From: Lactobacillus sp. CBA3605
GTDB lineage: Bacteria; Bacillota; Bacilli; Lactobacillales; Lactobacillaceae
DNA: 64,000 nt
Assembly (NCBI RefSeq): GCF_002970915.1
Contig: NZ_CP027190.1
Location: forward strand, 62,001-126,000
Reading direction: 5' to 3'
Of the stretch, positions 28,199 to 36,343 are shown piece by piece. How positions within the stretch are numbered: the stretch's first letter is position 1; each line of letters begins with the position of its first letter. The translations under genes and the position numbers were made by a program. The notes under the pieces are model-generated. The model saw only the letters and a list, made by a program, of their open reading frames with translations, made no database searches and was not told the origin of the DNA.

Positions 28199-28807
28199 TT
28201 AATGCTTAATAAGGGTATCAACCGCCGCTAAATAAGGAATGGGCGGATTAATCTGGTAGTGCATTTCACTGGCTAGTCGTTCGATGTCAGCAAGTGGAAT
28301 TGATTTGCGACCACCATCAGCTTGGTGATCCCAATAAGTAAATAAATCTGAAGCTTTTAATAAAAATAACCGATTTAAAACCGCAAATCGAATAATAACA
28401 AAACAAATGCCCGCTTGGGCCAAACATTTTCGCATATGTTCAATTTGGTGCTCATGGAAATTTTTGAGTGGAAAGGCCGTTTTACTTTTGGTTTCCTTAG
28501 CTTCAAAATCAAGATATTTGCCTTGATACACGCCATTATAATCAGTTGTTGAGGCGTGTTTAAAGTAAGCTTCGCGGATGACGGCGGCACTCCGGTTAGG
28601 ATAATCCACCTTAACAATTTGAATGGGCGTCGGTTTTTTATAAATGACGGCGATATCATGTTCAAGATAATAGGTATTACTGTTGTTAATCTCTTCCTCC
28701 AAGCTCATCCCGCGATCGCCAAAATTAACGTTAGCGAACTTTGATGGGTGCGATTTGGCATGGGCCGGTTGGTGATAGGGATTGCCGTTTGGATAACGAA
28801 TCGTCAC
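28199..28807 (-). CDS. recU: Holliday junction resolvase RecU
   Basis: The 202-residue protein shows the RecU pattern: NRGMSLEEEIN-like start (FGDRGMSLEEEINNSNTYY), the nuclease core TTDYNGVYQGKYLDFEAKET with catalytic Asp, Asp, Glu and Lys, and FHEHQIEHMRKC. It cuts four-way DNA junctions in recombination and chromosome segregation. It lies 32 bases ahead of ponA on the same strand. AGGAGG precedes the ATG. Confidence 0.96.
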   Translation of the reverse strand: MTIRYPNGNPYHQPAHAKSHPSKFANVNFGDRGMSLEEEINNSNTYYLEHDIAVIYKKPTPIQIVKVDYPNRSAAVIREAYFKHASTTDYNGVYQGKYLDFEAKETKSKTAFPLKNFHEHQIEHMRKCLAQAGICFVIIRFAVLNRLFLLKASDLFTYWDHQADGGRKSIPLADIERLASEMHYQINPPIPYLAAVDTLIKH

Positions 28808-29082
28808 ATTATCAACCTCCTAATAATCACATATTATACCAATAAATGCCGTTTTTACATAATGGACTCAAGTCCTTTTAAAAATGAGGCGTTTTAAAGG
28901 TGTTTAGTGGCTAGTTTTGATGACGAATTGATGACTTAATGATGTCATTAGTTGTTCCTATCATAACGTAAATTGGTCAAAATTCCCGTAATTGAGTAAC
29001 GTAGGCAATGAACTTGTTAAAAGCGACGTTTCCGGTTAAAGTAATAATTAAGGATTAACTAATACTTAAGGGAGGCTTTTTT

Positions 29083-29652
29083 GTGAGTCGTTTATGGATG
29101 AGCGGCTATCGTAGCTATGAACTGGGTGTTTTTAGTGATACCGATGATAAATTAAAAGTGATTAAGTATGCGTTGACCAGTTATTTAACGGCCCAGATTG
29201 AAGATGGGGTTGATTGGTTGATTACCGGTGGTCAATTGGGCGTTGAACAATGGTGTGCAGAGGTTGGGGTTGCTTTAAAACAAACCTATCCTGAATTAAA
29301 AGTGGCCATGATGTTACCCTATGCGGAATTTGGCGGGCGCTGGAAAGAAAATAACCAGGCTAAATTACAACTACTATTGGCTCAAGTTGATTTTCATGCC
29401 GCTATTAGTAAACAACCTTATGAAAATCCGCAACAATTAAGAAATTATCAAGAATTCATGGTTACCCATACGGATGCGGCTGCGTTAGTTTATGATTTAG
29501 ATAATCCGGGAAAACCTTCGTATGACTACGATGCTATCCAGTCATTTGCTGAGACGCAACCGTACCCGTTAACAGTAATTGACTTCGATTGGTTGCAAGA
29601 AAGTGCGAATGAGTATGCAGAAAAACAGAATAATGGTTTTAATTTTGAATAA
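29083..29652 (+). CDS. YpsA-like protein (DUF1273, SLOG superfamily)
   Basis: The 189-residue protein starts with GTG at 29083, preceded by GGGAGGC. MSRLWMSGYRSYELGVF and DWLITGGQLGVEQWCAEVG are the family signatures; the latter is the glycine-rich Rossmann turn of SLOG proteins that bind nucleotides. Its place beside gpsB and recU/ponA matches B. subtilis ypsA, which has been linked to cell division. The ligand is unknown. Confidence 0.9.
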   Translation: MSRLWMSGYRSYELGVFSDTDDKLKVIKYALTSYLTAQIEDGVDWLITGGQLGVEQWCAEVGVALKQTYPELKVAMMLPYAEFGGRWKENNQAKLQLLLAQVDFHAAISKQPYENPQQLRNYQEFMVTHTDAAALVYDLDNPGKPSYDYDAIQSFAETQPYPLTVIDFDWLQESANEYAEKQNNGFNFE

Positions 29653-29726
29653 AGTCTGCTACAATGTTTTAAGTAATGCGGATGCCGTTTCGGTATTGCG
29701 CGAATAACAATGAGGTGTTTTTAAGT

Positions 29727-30068
29727 ATGGCTAAACATAATTTTACTCCCAAAGACATCCTACAAAAAGAATTCAAGCCAAAGATGCGGGGTTACGACCC
29801 AGCTGACGTGGATGGTTTCTTAGATAATGTCATTAAGGACTATGAGTCATTTAATAAAGATAACCAACAACTTTCAGATGAAAACGAACGGTTGCGGGCC
29901 AAAGTCGATGAACTTACTAAGCAAGTCGCAGTTGGTGCAACCAGTCCATCTTCACAGCCAACTAGCACGGTGACGAATATGGATATTCTGAAACGCTTAT
30001 CTAATTTGGAACGTCACGTGTTTGGCGCCCAATTAGATAACAATCAAAATGAATCGCATCGACTTTAG
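29727..30068 (+). CDS. gpsB: cell division protein GpsB
   Basis: The 113-residue product begins [17 protein letters not shown], with the lipid and PBP-binding N-terminal domain of the DivIVA/GpsB family ([20 protein letters not shown]) and a coiled coil, then a variable linker and a C-terminal trimerisation helix ([16 protein letters not shown]). GpsB coordinates PBPs, including PBP1A encoded nearby, at the septum. An ATG-proximal TGAGGTG supports this start over the longer frame. Confidence 0.95.
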   Translation: MAKHNFTPKDILQKEFKPKMRGYDPADVDGFLDNVIKDYESFNKDNQQLSDENERLRAKVDELTKQVAVGATSPSSQPTSTVTNMDILKRLSNLERHVFGAQLDNNQNESHRL

Positions 30069-30079
30069 ATGTGATTCGA

Positions 30080-30469
30080 TGTAAATTCTGGGTAATCGCG
30101 GTCGGCTTATGTCGGCTGAGGAAGGTCCATGCCCGCACAAGCTGCGATGCTTGTAGTGTTCGTGCTCGGTGAAAAAATAAGCTGGGGAACCGATTTTATC
30201 GGTTACGGCGGGAAAAACGGCTAAGGCGCAAGCTATGCCCGAGTATCCCTGAAAAGTGCCACAGTGACGATACTTAGCTGGAAACGGCTAAGTTGGAACG
30301 CGGTAAACCCCTCGAGCGGGCAACCCAAACTACGGTAGGGGCGCTTCACATAAGTAAATGAACTAAATGTGGGGGGAGATCCTTGTGATCTCGAGATAGA
30401 TGATTGCCGCCTAATCAACAGCCACCTGTGCTTTGGTTAGGTACAAAACATGGCCTACAGGAATTTACA
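30080..30469 (+). ncRNA. rnpB: RNase P RNA, bacterial type B
   Basis: Conserved blocks are easily read: GAGGAAGGTCCATGC (P4/J region), TAGTGTTCGTGC, GAAAAGTGCCACAGTGACG, GGAACGCGGTAAACCCCTCG, AGATAGATGATTGCCGCC and ACAAAACATGGCCTACAG. The ends pair as TGTAAATT and AATTTACA, giving P1. The layout with P10.1 and the long J regions is type B, as in Bacilli. It lies just after gpsB, the usual position in lactobacilli. Confidence 0.96.
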
Positions 30470-30481
30470 TTTTGACAGGAG

Positions 30482-30519
30482 ACTAGGACAAAAGTTCGCT
30501 TTTGTCCTAGTTTTTTTAT
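30482..30519 (+). terminator. terminator of rnpB
   Basis: ACTAGGACAAAAG-TTCG-CTTTTGTCCTAGT, a perfect stem with a TTCG tetraloop, followed by seven T. Confidence 0.95.
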
Positions 30520-30643
30520 ACGGTCAAGTTAACCATCATAAAACTATGCTAAACTAGATAGGGCGGCCGCATTAGTTGTGGTCGCGATGAAGTAAGCACT
30601 TAAAATAAATGATTATAATTGTTTTACTATGTAGGAGGAACAC

Positions 30644-31792
30644 ATGGAAGAATTTAGATTAATTGCGACTGCTGCCAGCGGGATTGAAGCTTTGGTTGGC
30701 CGCGAATTACGGGATTTAGGGTATCAAACTCAAGTTGAAAATAGCCGAGTTCGGTTTAATGGGACGATTAAGGATGTTTTACGGACAAACTTATGGTTAC
30801 GAACGGCTGATCGGATTAAAATTATTGTGGGTGAATTTAACGCCTATACTTTTGACGAACTGTTCGAAAAAACATTGGCGTTACCTTGGGATCAATTTTT
30901 ACCAATGGATGCGGAATTCCCGGTTGAAGGTAAGTCACGAAACTCAAAGCTACACAGTGTGCCAGATGTGCAATCAATCGTAAAAAAAGCAATCGTTAAT
31001 CAATTGTCCAGTACCTATCATCGGAGTGGCCATTTACCAGAAACTGGTGCTTTGTTCCCATTGGAAGTTGCCATTAATAAAGATAAAGTTTTGTTAACTT
31101 TGGACACCACGGGAAGTAGCTTGTTTAAGCGAGGCTATCGGGTTGAAAAAGGGAGTGCGCCATTAAAGGAAAATATGGCTGCTGCCTTAGTGATGTTAGC
31201 CAAATGGTATCCAGATAATGCGTTTGTCGACCCGGTTTGTGGTTCTGGAACGATTCCGATTGAAGCAGCGATGCTAGCCCGGAATTTAGCCCCCGGTTTT
31301 AACCGCTCTTTTGCTTGTGAGAAGTGGGACTGGGTTCCAAAGGGTCTCAGCCAAGAATTACGGGATGAAGCGGACAGCCAAGCTGATTATGAGACGGAAT
31401 TAGATATCAGCGGTTATGATATTGATGGCAAGATGATTGATATTGCTAAGCTGAATGCGCAAGAAGCTGGGTTGTTAGATGATATCAACTTTAAACAGTT
31501 GGCAGTCAAAGACTTCACAACGGAAAAAGTGAATGGTGTCATCATTGCTAATCCACCTTACGGGGAACGGTTAAGTGATCGTGAGAGTGTCCGAGTGCTT
31601 TACGAACAAATGGGTGATGTTTATGCCAAGTTACCTAGTTGGAGTAAATACATTTTAACCAGTGATCTTGAGTTTGAAGATTACTTCGGTAAAAAAGCCA
31701 CTAAACGACGGAAATTGTATAATGGGGCGCTACGAACGGATTACTTCCAATATTGGGGGAAACGTATTCGACCAGCGCGGATTGAAAATTAG
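30644..31792 (+). CDS. THUMP domain class I SAM-dependent RNA methyltransferase (RlmL-N/YpsC type)
   Basis: Encodes 382 residues: a THUMP RNA-binding domain (about residues 1-155) and a Rossmann methyltransferase domain with the SAM loop FVDPVCGSGTIPIEAAM and the N6/N2-specific catalytic motif ANPPYGERL. The length corresponds to the N-terminal half of E. coli RlmL, which makes m2G2445 in 23S rRNA; Firmicutes relatives are the YpsC group. AGGAGG precedes the ATG. Monocistronic, downstream of rnpB. Confidence 0.92.
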   Translation: MEEFRLIATAASGIEALVGRELRDLGYQTQVENSRVRFNGTIKDVLRTNLWLRTADRIKIIVGEFNAYTFDELFEKTLALPWDQFLPMDAEFPVEGKSRNSKLHSVPDVQSIVKKAIVNQLSSTYHRSGHLPETGALFPLEVAINKDKVLLTLDTTGSSLFKRGYRVEKGSAPLKENMAAALVMLAKWYPDNAFVDPVCGSGTIPIEAAMLARNLAPGFNRSFACEKWDWVPKGLSQELRDEADSQADYETELDISGYDIDGKMIDIAKLNAQEAGLLDDINFKQLAVKDFTTEKVNGVIIANPPYGERLSDRESVRVLYEQMGDVYAKLPSWSKYILTSDLEFEDYFGKKATKRRKLYNGALRTDYFQYWGKRIRPARIEN

Positions 31793-31836
31793 ATTACCAT
31801 TTTTAATGACACTTTAAGTAATCGTGCGTCATCGGG

Positions 31837-31866
31837 GCTAGTCATTTTTTGACTAGCTTCTTTTTT
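31837..31866 (+). terminator. terminator after the RNA methyltransferase gene
   Basis: GCTAGTCA (31837-31844) and TGACTAGC (31850-31857) pair, followed by TTCTTTTTT. Confidence 0.88.
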
Positions 31867-31960
31867 AGCCTAAATGTTGGCTGAATACCACTCAATTCAA
31901 ACACTTTAATACTGTTTTGATATTGAAGGTAGCATAAGCGATGATGACGGTAATGCATCG

Positions 31961-32455
31961 GTGACATATAATGTGAATGACGGTAGTACAAACTTCACCA
32001 TAAGTAGTGCGGTGGAGGAAATGTTGACTCAAAACGAGACTGCCATTGGCGCATCGGATATGACTAATGCGATGAACGAAATTGCTGGCATCATTAAAAA
32101 TGGTGATATCACCAGTAATACATCGATTAGTGCTTCTAAAATGGATATTACGCTAAAAATCAAGTCCACTTATGAGCACAAGGCAAGTAACGGTCGGACA
32201 TATTCCATTGAGTATGTCATGACTTTGAAAATTCATTTCAAGGAATTTGTAGATCCATTGCCAGTTGGAGTCACAGAAACACAGGCGACTGATTACAATG
32301 CGAACTTGGCGAACGCCTTACAAAAGTTTGAAAACTCAATGAATTTCCTAAATGATTTGCATCCAGATTTGCAATTTGCACCAGTTGCTGCGTTCGAGGA
32401 AGGTACAATGACAGGTGTGGCAATATTCATAGTCGCAATGTTGCTTACCGCATAA
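31961..32455 (+). CDS. unrecognised tail-anchored protein
   Basis: An open frame runs from 31910 without a stop; the first standard start is GTG at 31961, giving 164 residues. The body is polar and probably beta-rich (LKIKSTYEHKASNGRTYSIE); the last 17 residues (GTMTGVAIFIVAMLLTA) are hydrophobic and end the protein, so it looks tail-anchored. The upstream codons in the same frame also look coding (FDIEGSISDDDGNASVTYNV). A 7-codon frame at 31941-31964 behind GAAGG stops in a GTGA overlap with this GTG, which would allow coupled initiation. Alternatively the true start is a rare codon or the 5' end was lost. No family recognised. Confidence 0.6.
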   Translation: MTYNVNDGSTNFTISSAVEEMLTQNETAIGASDMTNAMNEIAGIIKNGDITSNTSISASKMDITLKIKSTYEHKASNGRTYSIEYVMTLKIHFKEFVDPLPVGVTETQATDYNANLANALQKFENSMNFLNDLHPDLQFAPVAAFEEGTMTGVAIFIVAMLLTA

Positions 32456-32478
32456 TATGATTGAATGGAGGGTGGTTT

Positions 32479-32997
32479 GTGCAGAATAGTGTTCAAGAAG
32501 CGATAGTAAGTTGCGTCTTTATAATGGTTATACTGTATTTACTAGTTGTGTCCATTGTTTTAACGTTTGTCAGAAGCTTTCACATATCAGTAGGTCCCTT
32601 GCACTTCAAAGCAAGATTTCGTGCTAGGAAGAGTTATGTTTCAATGCCGATGAAAAATAATCCAAAAATTCGCAAGGCTTATATTAGATACTTGATAATA
32701 AGTGCTCTGACTGCTTTAAGCATTGTGGGCCAGCTTATTGTCATGCAAATTGGTTATCCCGTTGAAGCGGCAGTAGTTGGATGCACCTTGTATGGATTAG
32801 AGTGGTGGTCCGCTAAGGCTGTCTACCTACTGAGAGATTATTGGGAAAAACATGATGCAAAAGCTGCTGGACTTACACTGGCCTCTAAAGAAGTGTTTAA
32901 AATAAGAATGACGTTATATAAAAGTACTATCATTGGTACAACTATTATGACTCTATCCTTTATGATTTATATGTTAAATTTCGGAGTTTATTTCTAA
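32479..32997 (+). CDS. unrecognised multi-TM membrane protein
   Basis: The 172-residue product starts at GTG 32479, 6 bases after GGAGGG; an upstream TTG would include that site. It has an N-terminal hydrophobic segment (about residues 8-33), a basic loop (HFKARFRARKSY), two central hydrophobic segments (about residues 70-110) and a last one at the C terminus (GTTIMTLSFMIYMLNFGVYF). It follows the tail-anchored gene by 23 bases and is surely cotranscribed. I do not recognise a family; the pair looks like an accessory insert between conserved genes. Confidence 0.65.
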   Translation: MQNSVQEAIVSCVFIMVILYLLVVSIVLTFVRSFHISVGPLHFKARFRARKSYVSMPMKNNPKIRKAYIRYLIISALTALSIVGQLIVMQIGYPVEAAVVGCTLYGLEWWSAKAVYLLRDYWEKHDAKAAGLTLASKEVFKIRMTLYKSTIIGTTIMTLSFMIYMLNFGVYF

Positions 32998-33030
32998 AGT
33001 ATTTGAAAGTCCTTATCATTGCCACAATTC

Positions 33031-33078
33031 GTCACACCAAAAAGATTCGAACCAGTCTGTCCGAACCTTTTTGGTGAC
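33031..33078. terminator. hairpin after the two-gene unit
   Basis: GTCACACCAAAAAGATTCG and CCGAACCTTTTTGGTGAC can pair with a few mismatches. The T run is inside the stem, so its strength as a terminator is doubtful. Confidence 0.4.
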
Positions 33079-33250
33079 TAAATACGTATACTAAAATCAA
33101 AAGTTTGATATTGGTATTCAGTACGATCGTAGCGTTCTTGACGACCATAAGTGACTGATGTGATGTCTTTTAATTCGATTGACGACGAAATTTTTGAAAA
33201 TAAAAAATAGCGCCCGAAAGCACTATTTTTAAATTGGCTAGCTGTTGTTG
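33078..33250 (-). pseudogene. possible gene remnant, C-terminal fragment
   Basis: A minus-strand frame without a start codon ends at 33078. Its last about 45 codons read as plausible protein (SIELKDITSVTYGRQERYDR and then TEYQYQTFDFSIRI), whereas its first part passes through the terminator at 33203-33230. This looks like the tail of a lost gene joined to the end of the polymerase cassette. The similarity of its style to PH-like/EbsA domains is only impressionistic. Confidence 0.3.
33203..33230 (-). terminator. terminator of the Y-family polymerase cassette
   Basis: AAAAAATAGCGC-CCGAAA-GCACTATTTTT forms a stem with a T run on the minus strand, 40 bases after the last gene of the cassette. 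Confidence 0.85.
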
Positions 33251-33269
33251 GCTACAGATGTGCCAAAAC

Positions 33270-33650
33270 TTAGTTAGTCAGCGGTCGAACGTTTCGAATC
33301 GATGCTAAGGCGATAAAGTGAGTCTCATTGATAATGATATCAGTGTCATTGTAGCCACTAACAGTGCCAACTTGGTCTGGAAACAAGTTCCCATTAGGGT
33401 CCACTGACTGTAACTGAATGGCGACCAAAGTATGCTGGGTATAACTCGCTGCCAAAATAGTCGAAATGGTTTGGAGCGACTGTTGAGGACGTTCTTCATA
33501 GGTTAGTTGCATTTGAGCATGTTGCTTATTTAAGGCACTCGTATGATCCGAAAGGTAGAATCCTTGCCATTTGACCATGCCGCGATCATGGTAGTCAGAC
33601 GTAAAAAAGCGGTTAACGATAGTCATATCAAAATCATCTGGTTTATTCAT
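33270..33650 (-). CDS. YolD-like protein
   Basis: The 126-residue product (MNKPDDFDMTIVNRFF start) has the YolD pattern: DRGMVKWQGFYLSDH near residues 20-35 and a C-terminal half with VDPNGNLFPDQVGTVSGYND..IIIN. YolD-like proteins commonly accompany UmuC/UvrX polymerases in Firmicutes plasmids and integrative elements and are proposed to act as a UmuD analogue. The start overlaps the preceding gene by 8 bases (ATGAATAA), which argues for coupled translation and against the longer frame. Confidence 0.8.
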   Translation of the reverse strand: MNKPDDFDMTIVNRFFTSDYHDRGMVKWQGFYLSDHTSALNKQHAQMQLTYEERPQQSLQTISTILAASYTQHTLVAIQLQSVDPNGNLFPDQVGTVSGYNDTDIIINETHFIALASIRNVRPLTN

Positions 33651-33963
33651 AGTTATTGCGCACTTTCTGAATAAGGTGGTGGTTTTTCGGCCATTGAATG
33701 CCAGCAAACCCTTCGTATTCAATCGTTAGTTGTGTTAAGTGGTGTAACTCGGTCACGACTAATTCCAAGTGAACCAAGTCGCGGCCATGGAGACTGTGTA
33801 ATGGTACTGACTTTAAACGTTCCCATTTTCGTTGAGAATTGAAGAAAATATTGAATTCGTCATCATAAGGATCATTCACAATTTGAAGCCAATATTTAGT
33901 AGCTGTTACGCGTTTGAATAACAGTTGCATACGAGTATTAATCAGCCGGGTATCATCAGTCAT
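33643..33963 (-). CDS. small protein of the Y-family polymerase cassette
   Basis: The 106-residue product (MTDDTRLINTRMQLLF start) lies between the polymerase and the YolD-like gene and overlaps both by 8 bases (ATGACTGA and ATGAATAA). It is polar and has no membrane segment; the central part reads HGRDLVHLELVVTELHHLTQ. I do not recognise a characterised family, though short proteins at this position are common beside lactobacillus UmuC genes. Function unknown, presumably linked to lesion bypass. Confidence 0.75.
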   Translation of the reverse strand: MTDDTRLINTRMQLLFKRVTATKYWLQIVNDPYDDEFNIFFNSQRKWERLKSVPLHSLHGRDLVHLELVVTELHHLTQLTIEYEGFAGIQWPKNHHLIQKVRNNYE

Positions 33964-35257
33964 AGGCATTACCACCATTGTGACCACCAACTAACGATGC
34001 CCGCTGAATTGCTGTACTACCAGTCAATAAACTATTGCCATAGACTAACTTAGTAAAGCCAAAACGGTTACGGATGTCGTCAACGACCTGATTAATTTGG
34101 GCCTTTTTCTGTTGTTGCTGCGTATCTTGAAATAAATTTAATTGTTGACCAGTATTAGGGCTTAATTTAGCGGCGTAAACCGAAATGTTACGAATTGACT
34201 GGCCCGCCCAATTGGTTTTGAATAAATAGTGTAAGGCCCTAGTAATTTCAAAATTGTCATTGGTTGGATCAATCGCCATCGTTTTTGTCAAGCCACTACG
34301 ACCGTCATCTTGCGTTGTGGCAAACGAAAAGCCCAGACTCAATGATAGCTGACTAGCCAATTTATTATGGCTACGCAAACGAGCAGCGACTTGTTCACCG
34401 ATTTCTTTAATAACTGTGTTGATTTCAACCGGACTACGATAATCACGGGGCAGTACTTGTGAATTACCCAGACTAGCTGCACGTGTTTGTGGCCGATAAC
34501 GCATATCGCTACGATCGACACCCCAAGCAATTGCAAATAGCTGTGCACCAATGACGCCTAACTGTTGTTTGAGTAAATAAGGATTATAGTGGGCTAGGTC
34601 ATACATGTTTTGGATGCCAAGTGCTGCCAGGCGTTTAGCTGTTCGAGAGCCAATACTCCAAACATCAGTCATTTCAGGAATCTCCCAGATTTTTTGCGGC
34701 ACAGTTTCGTAATGGATTTCACCAATCAAGTCTGGATTGTGTTTGGCATAAATGTCTAAGGCAATTTTAGCTTGGACCGGGTTATCACCAATACCAACGG
34801 TTGTATATAGCCCTAATTCTTGCCGAATTGTTTTTTGGATTAATTGTGCTAGCTCCTTGGGATTCTTACCATAAAGACGCAGTGAATGGGTACAATTTAG
34901 GAGACTTTCATCAATTGAGTATGGTAATAGATCTTCTTCGGCGACAAAACGTGAAAAAATCTGGTTAATTTGTAAATTGCGTTGAATATATAAATTCATC
35001 CGCGGTGGAACGACCATTAAGCGTGGATCCCGAGGTAGATCACGTTGGCGGGACACGTTAGCTTTCAAATGAAATAACTGTTTAGCAGTCGGTGAGGTTG
35101 CCAGAATGAGTCCACCATTAGTATTGGCTTGTTCACTCATAACGACTAATGGCACTTTGAGCGGATTCAGCCCACGCTGAATGGCCTCAATACTCGCATA
35201 AAACGACTTATTATCAATTAAGAAGTAGACGCCCCGGGGTTCCTTATCTATGAACAT
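33956..35257 (-). CDS. Y-family DNA polymerase (UmuC/UvrX type)
   Basis: The 433-residue polymerase starts MFIDKEPRGVYFLID. The active-site region NKSFYASIEAIQRG follows the first metal ligand Asp in FLIDNK, and PYSIDESLLN supplies the catalytic Asp-Glu pair. The helix-hairpin-helix region (TDVWSIGSRTAKRLAALGI) and a little-finger domain follow. Expected role is error-prone translesion synthesis. AAAGG lies 9 bases before this ATG; a longer frame to 35281 lacks a site. A GAAC-N4-GTTC LexA-type box 50 bases upstream suggests SOS control. First gene of a three-gene overlapping operon. Confidence 0.9.
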   Translation of the reverse strand: MFIDKEPRGVYFLIDNKSFYASIEAIQRGLNPLKVPLVVMSEQANTNGGLILATSPTAKQLFHLKANVSRQRDLPRDPRLMVVPPRMNLYIQRNLQINQIFSRFVAEEDLLPYSIDESLLNCTHSLRLYGKNPKELAQLIQKTIRQELGLYTTVGIGDNPVQAKIALDIYAKHNPDLIGEIHYETVPQKIWEIPEMTDVWSIGSRTAKRLAALGIQNMYDLAHYNPYLLKQQLGVIGAQLFAIAWGVDRSDMRYRPQTRAASLGNSQVLPRDYRSPVEINTVIKEIGEQVAARLRSHNKLASQLSLSLGFSFATTQDDGRSGLTKTMAIDPTNDNFEITRALHYLFKTNWAGQSIRNISVYAAKLSPNTGQQLNLFQDTQQQQKKAQINQVVDDIRNRFGFTKLVYGNSLLTGSTAIQRASLVGGHNGGNAYD

Positions 35258-35306
35258 AACGCTCAACCTTTCTAATAACATGTTTTATATTTTATCACAA
35301 AAAGGG

Positions 35307-35318
35307 GAACTTGTGTTC
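35307..35318 (-). promoter_or_regulatory. LexA-type SOS box ahead of the polymerase operon
   Basis: GAACTTGTGTTC fits the Firmicutes SOS box core GAAC-N4-GTTC exactly. It lies 50 bases upstream of the polymerase start, just ahead of TATAAA-like -10 sequences on the minus strand. LexA binding is inferred from the motif and from the gene it precedes. Confidence 0.7.
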
Positions 35319-35353
35319 TGGATAGTGCGATATTAGGTCAACAATTTTATTGC

Positions 35354-35399
35354 TTAAAAACCCGCTAACCTGACGTGTTTAAACGTCAAGATTAGCGGG
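35354..35399 (-). terminator. terminator of the esterase gene
   Basis: CCCGCTAACCTGACG pairs with CGTCAAGATTAGCGGG; on the minus strand it is followed by TTTTTAAG, 5 bases after the stop of the alpha/beta hydrolase gene. Confidence 0.9.
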
Positions 35400-35403
35400 A
35401 AGT

Positions 35404-36159
35404 TTAAGTATTGAGATAATAGTCAAAGAAGTTGGCAATTTTATTCATTAGTGGAATTTTAACCAGGTGTTTAGCCTGATAGCCGGTAATGAAGGCCACC
35501 TGTTCGGCATAGGATTCGAGATGGATGCGGTCAAAAAAATCACGGGATTGGGCATATGGAATCCGCTCATCAGCGGTGCCATGCCAAAACAAGACGGGCC
35601 GGTGATTAAGGGTCTCCGGTTGCTGATTTAAGTCATAATAGTTGAGCCAACTGGTTAATTGCACCATGTCCGTTGGGAGATATATTTGGCGCTTGGCTGC
35701 TGAATCGCGGACTAGTTGGGCATAGGCAGCTAAGTTGGGGGTCCCCATGATAATACTAGCAGCCTTAATTTCAGGGTGTTGCGTTAATAAGGCTCCAGTT
35801 GTCATGCCACCCATCGAGTAGCCACCGACGCCAATTTTGTCAGCCAAAATGAGGTGCTGCTGCTGATAAAAATCAATAATTAATTGAAATTCAGCGAGAT
35901 TACCTTGAATACTTTGCCAAAATGTCCATGATGGTAAGCGACTAATCGGCTGTTGACGGGCGCCATGGTTTGGGGCATCTGGTAAAATGACGCGTAATCG
36001 CTTAGCTGCAAGTTTGCGAGCCTGGGTTAAGACGAGTGCTTTACTTGATTGCCAGCCGTGATAAAAGATGACTAGTGGTAAAGCTTGATGTTGGTCGTCG
36101 GCATTGACGACTTCAAGGAGCGGGATATCTTGAAGTTTCCGGTTCAAAATTTCAATCAT
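35404..36159 (-). CDS. alpha/beta hydrolase (esterase, YitV-like)
   Basis: The 251-residue protein has the oxyanion-region YHGWQSSK (about residues 33-40), the nucleophile elbow GGYSMGG with Ser115, and near the C terminus HGTADERIPY (Asp) and the catalytic His probably in KHLVKIP. No signal peptide. This pattern fits the prolyl oligopeptidase-like esterase group that includes B. subtilis YitV. The substrate is unknown. GTGAG is a weak ribosome binding site. Confidence 0.88.
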   Translation of the reverse strand: MIEILNRKLQDIPLLEVVNADDQHQALPLVIFYHGWQSSKALVLTQARKLAAKRLRVILPDAPNHGARQQPISRLPSWTFWQSIQGNLAEFQLIIDFYQQQHLILADKIGVGGYSMGGMTTGALLTQHPEIKAASIIMGTPNLAAYAQLVRDSAAKRQIYLPTDMVQLTSWLNYYDLNQQPETLNHRPVLFWHGTADERIPYAQSRDFFDRIHLESYAEQVAFITGYQAKHLVKIPLMNKIANFFDYYLNT

Positions 36160-36296
36160 TTTGTTAAGCTCACTTTAATATGGTTTTAGATAACTTAACC
36201 ATGCCAGAAACGACGGCAAAAAACAAGTTAAGGGCTTTCAAATAGTTGCCGGTTGGAGCTGTGTGTGCTGTTAAGTCTGATTTTTACAGTAATATA

Positions 36297-36327
36297 AAAA
36301 ACGCTCAGAAAAAATCTGGGCGTTTTT
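36297..36327. terminator. terminator after the duplicated membrane protein gene
   Basis: AAAAACGCTCAGA pairs with TCTGGGCGTTTTT around an AAAAA loop; symmetrical A and T runs allow use from either strand. Confidence 0.88.
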
Positions 36328-36343
36328 TGGTGGGAATTAACTT

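Noticed and set aside
30080..30469. Minus-strand ORF inside the RNase P RNA gene
   Set aside because: The region is clearly rnpB by conserved blocks; the ORF is chance.
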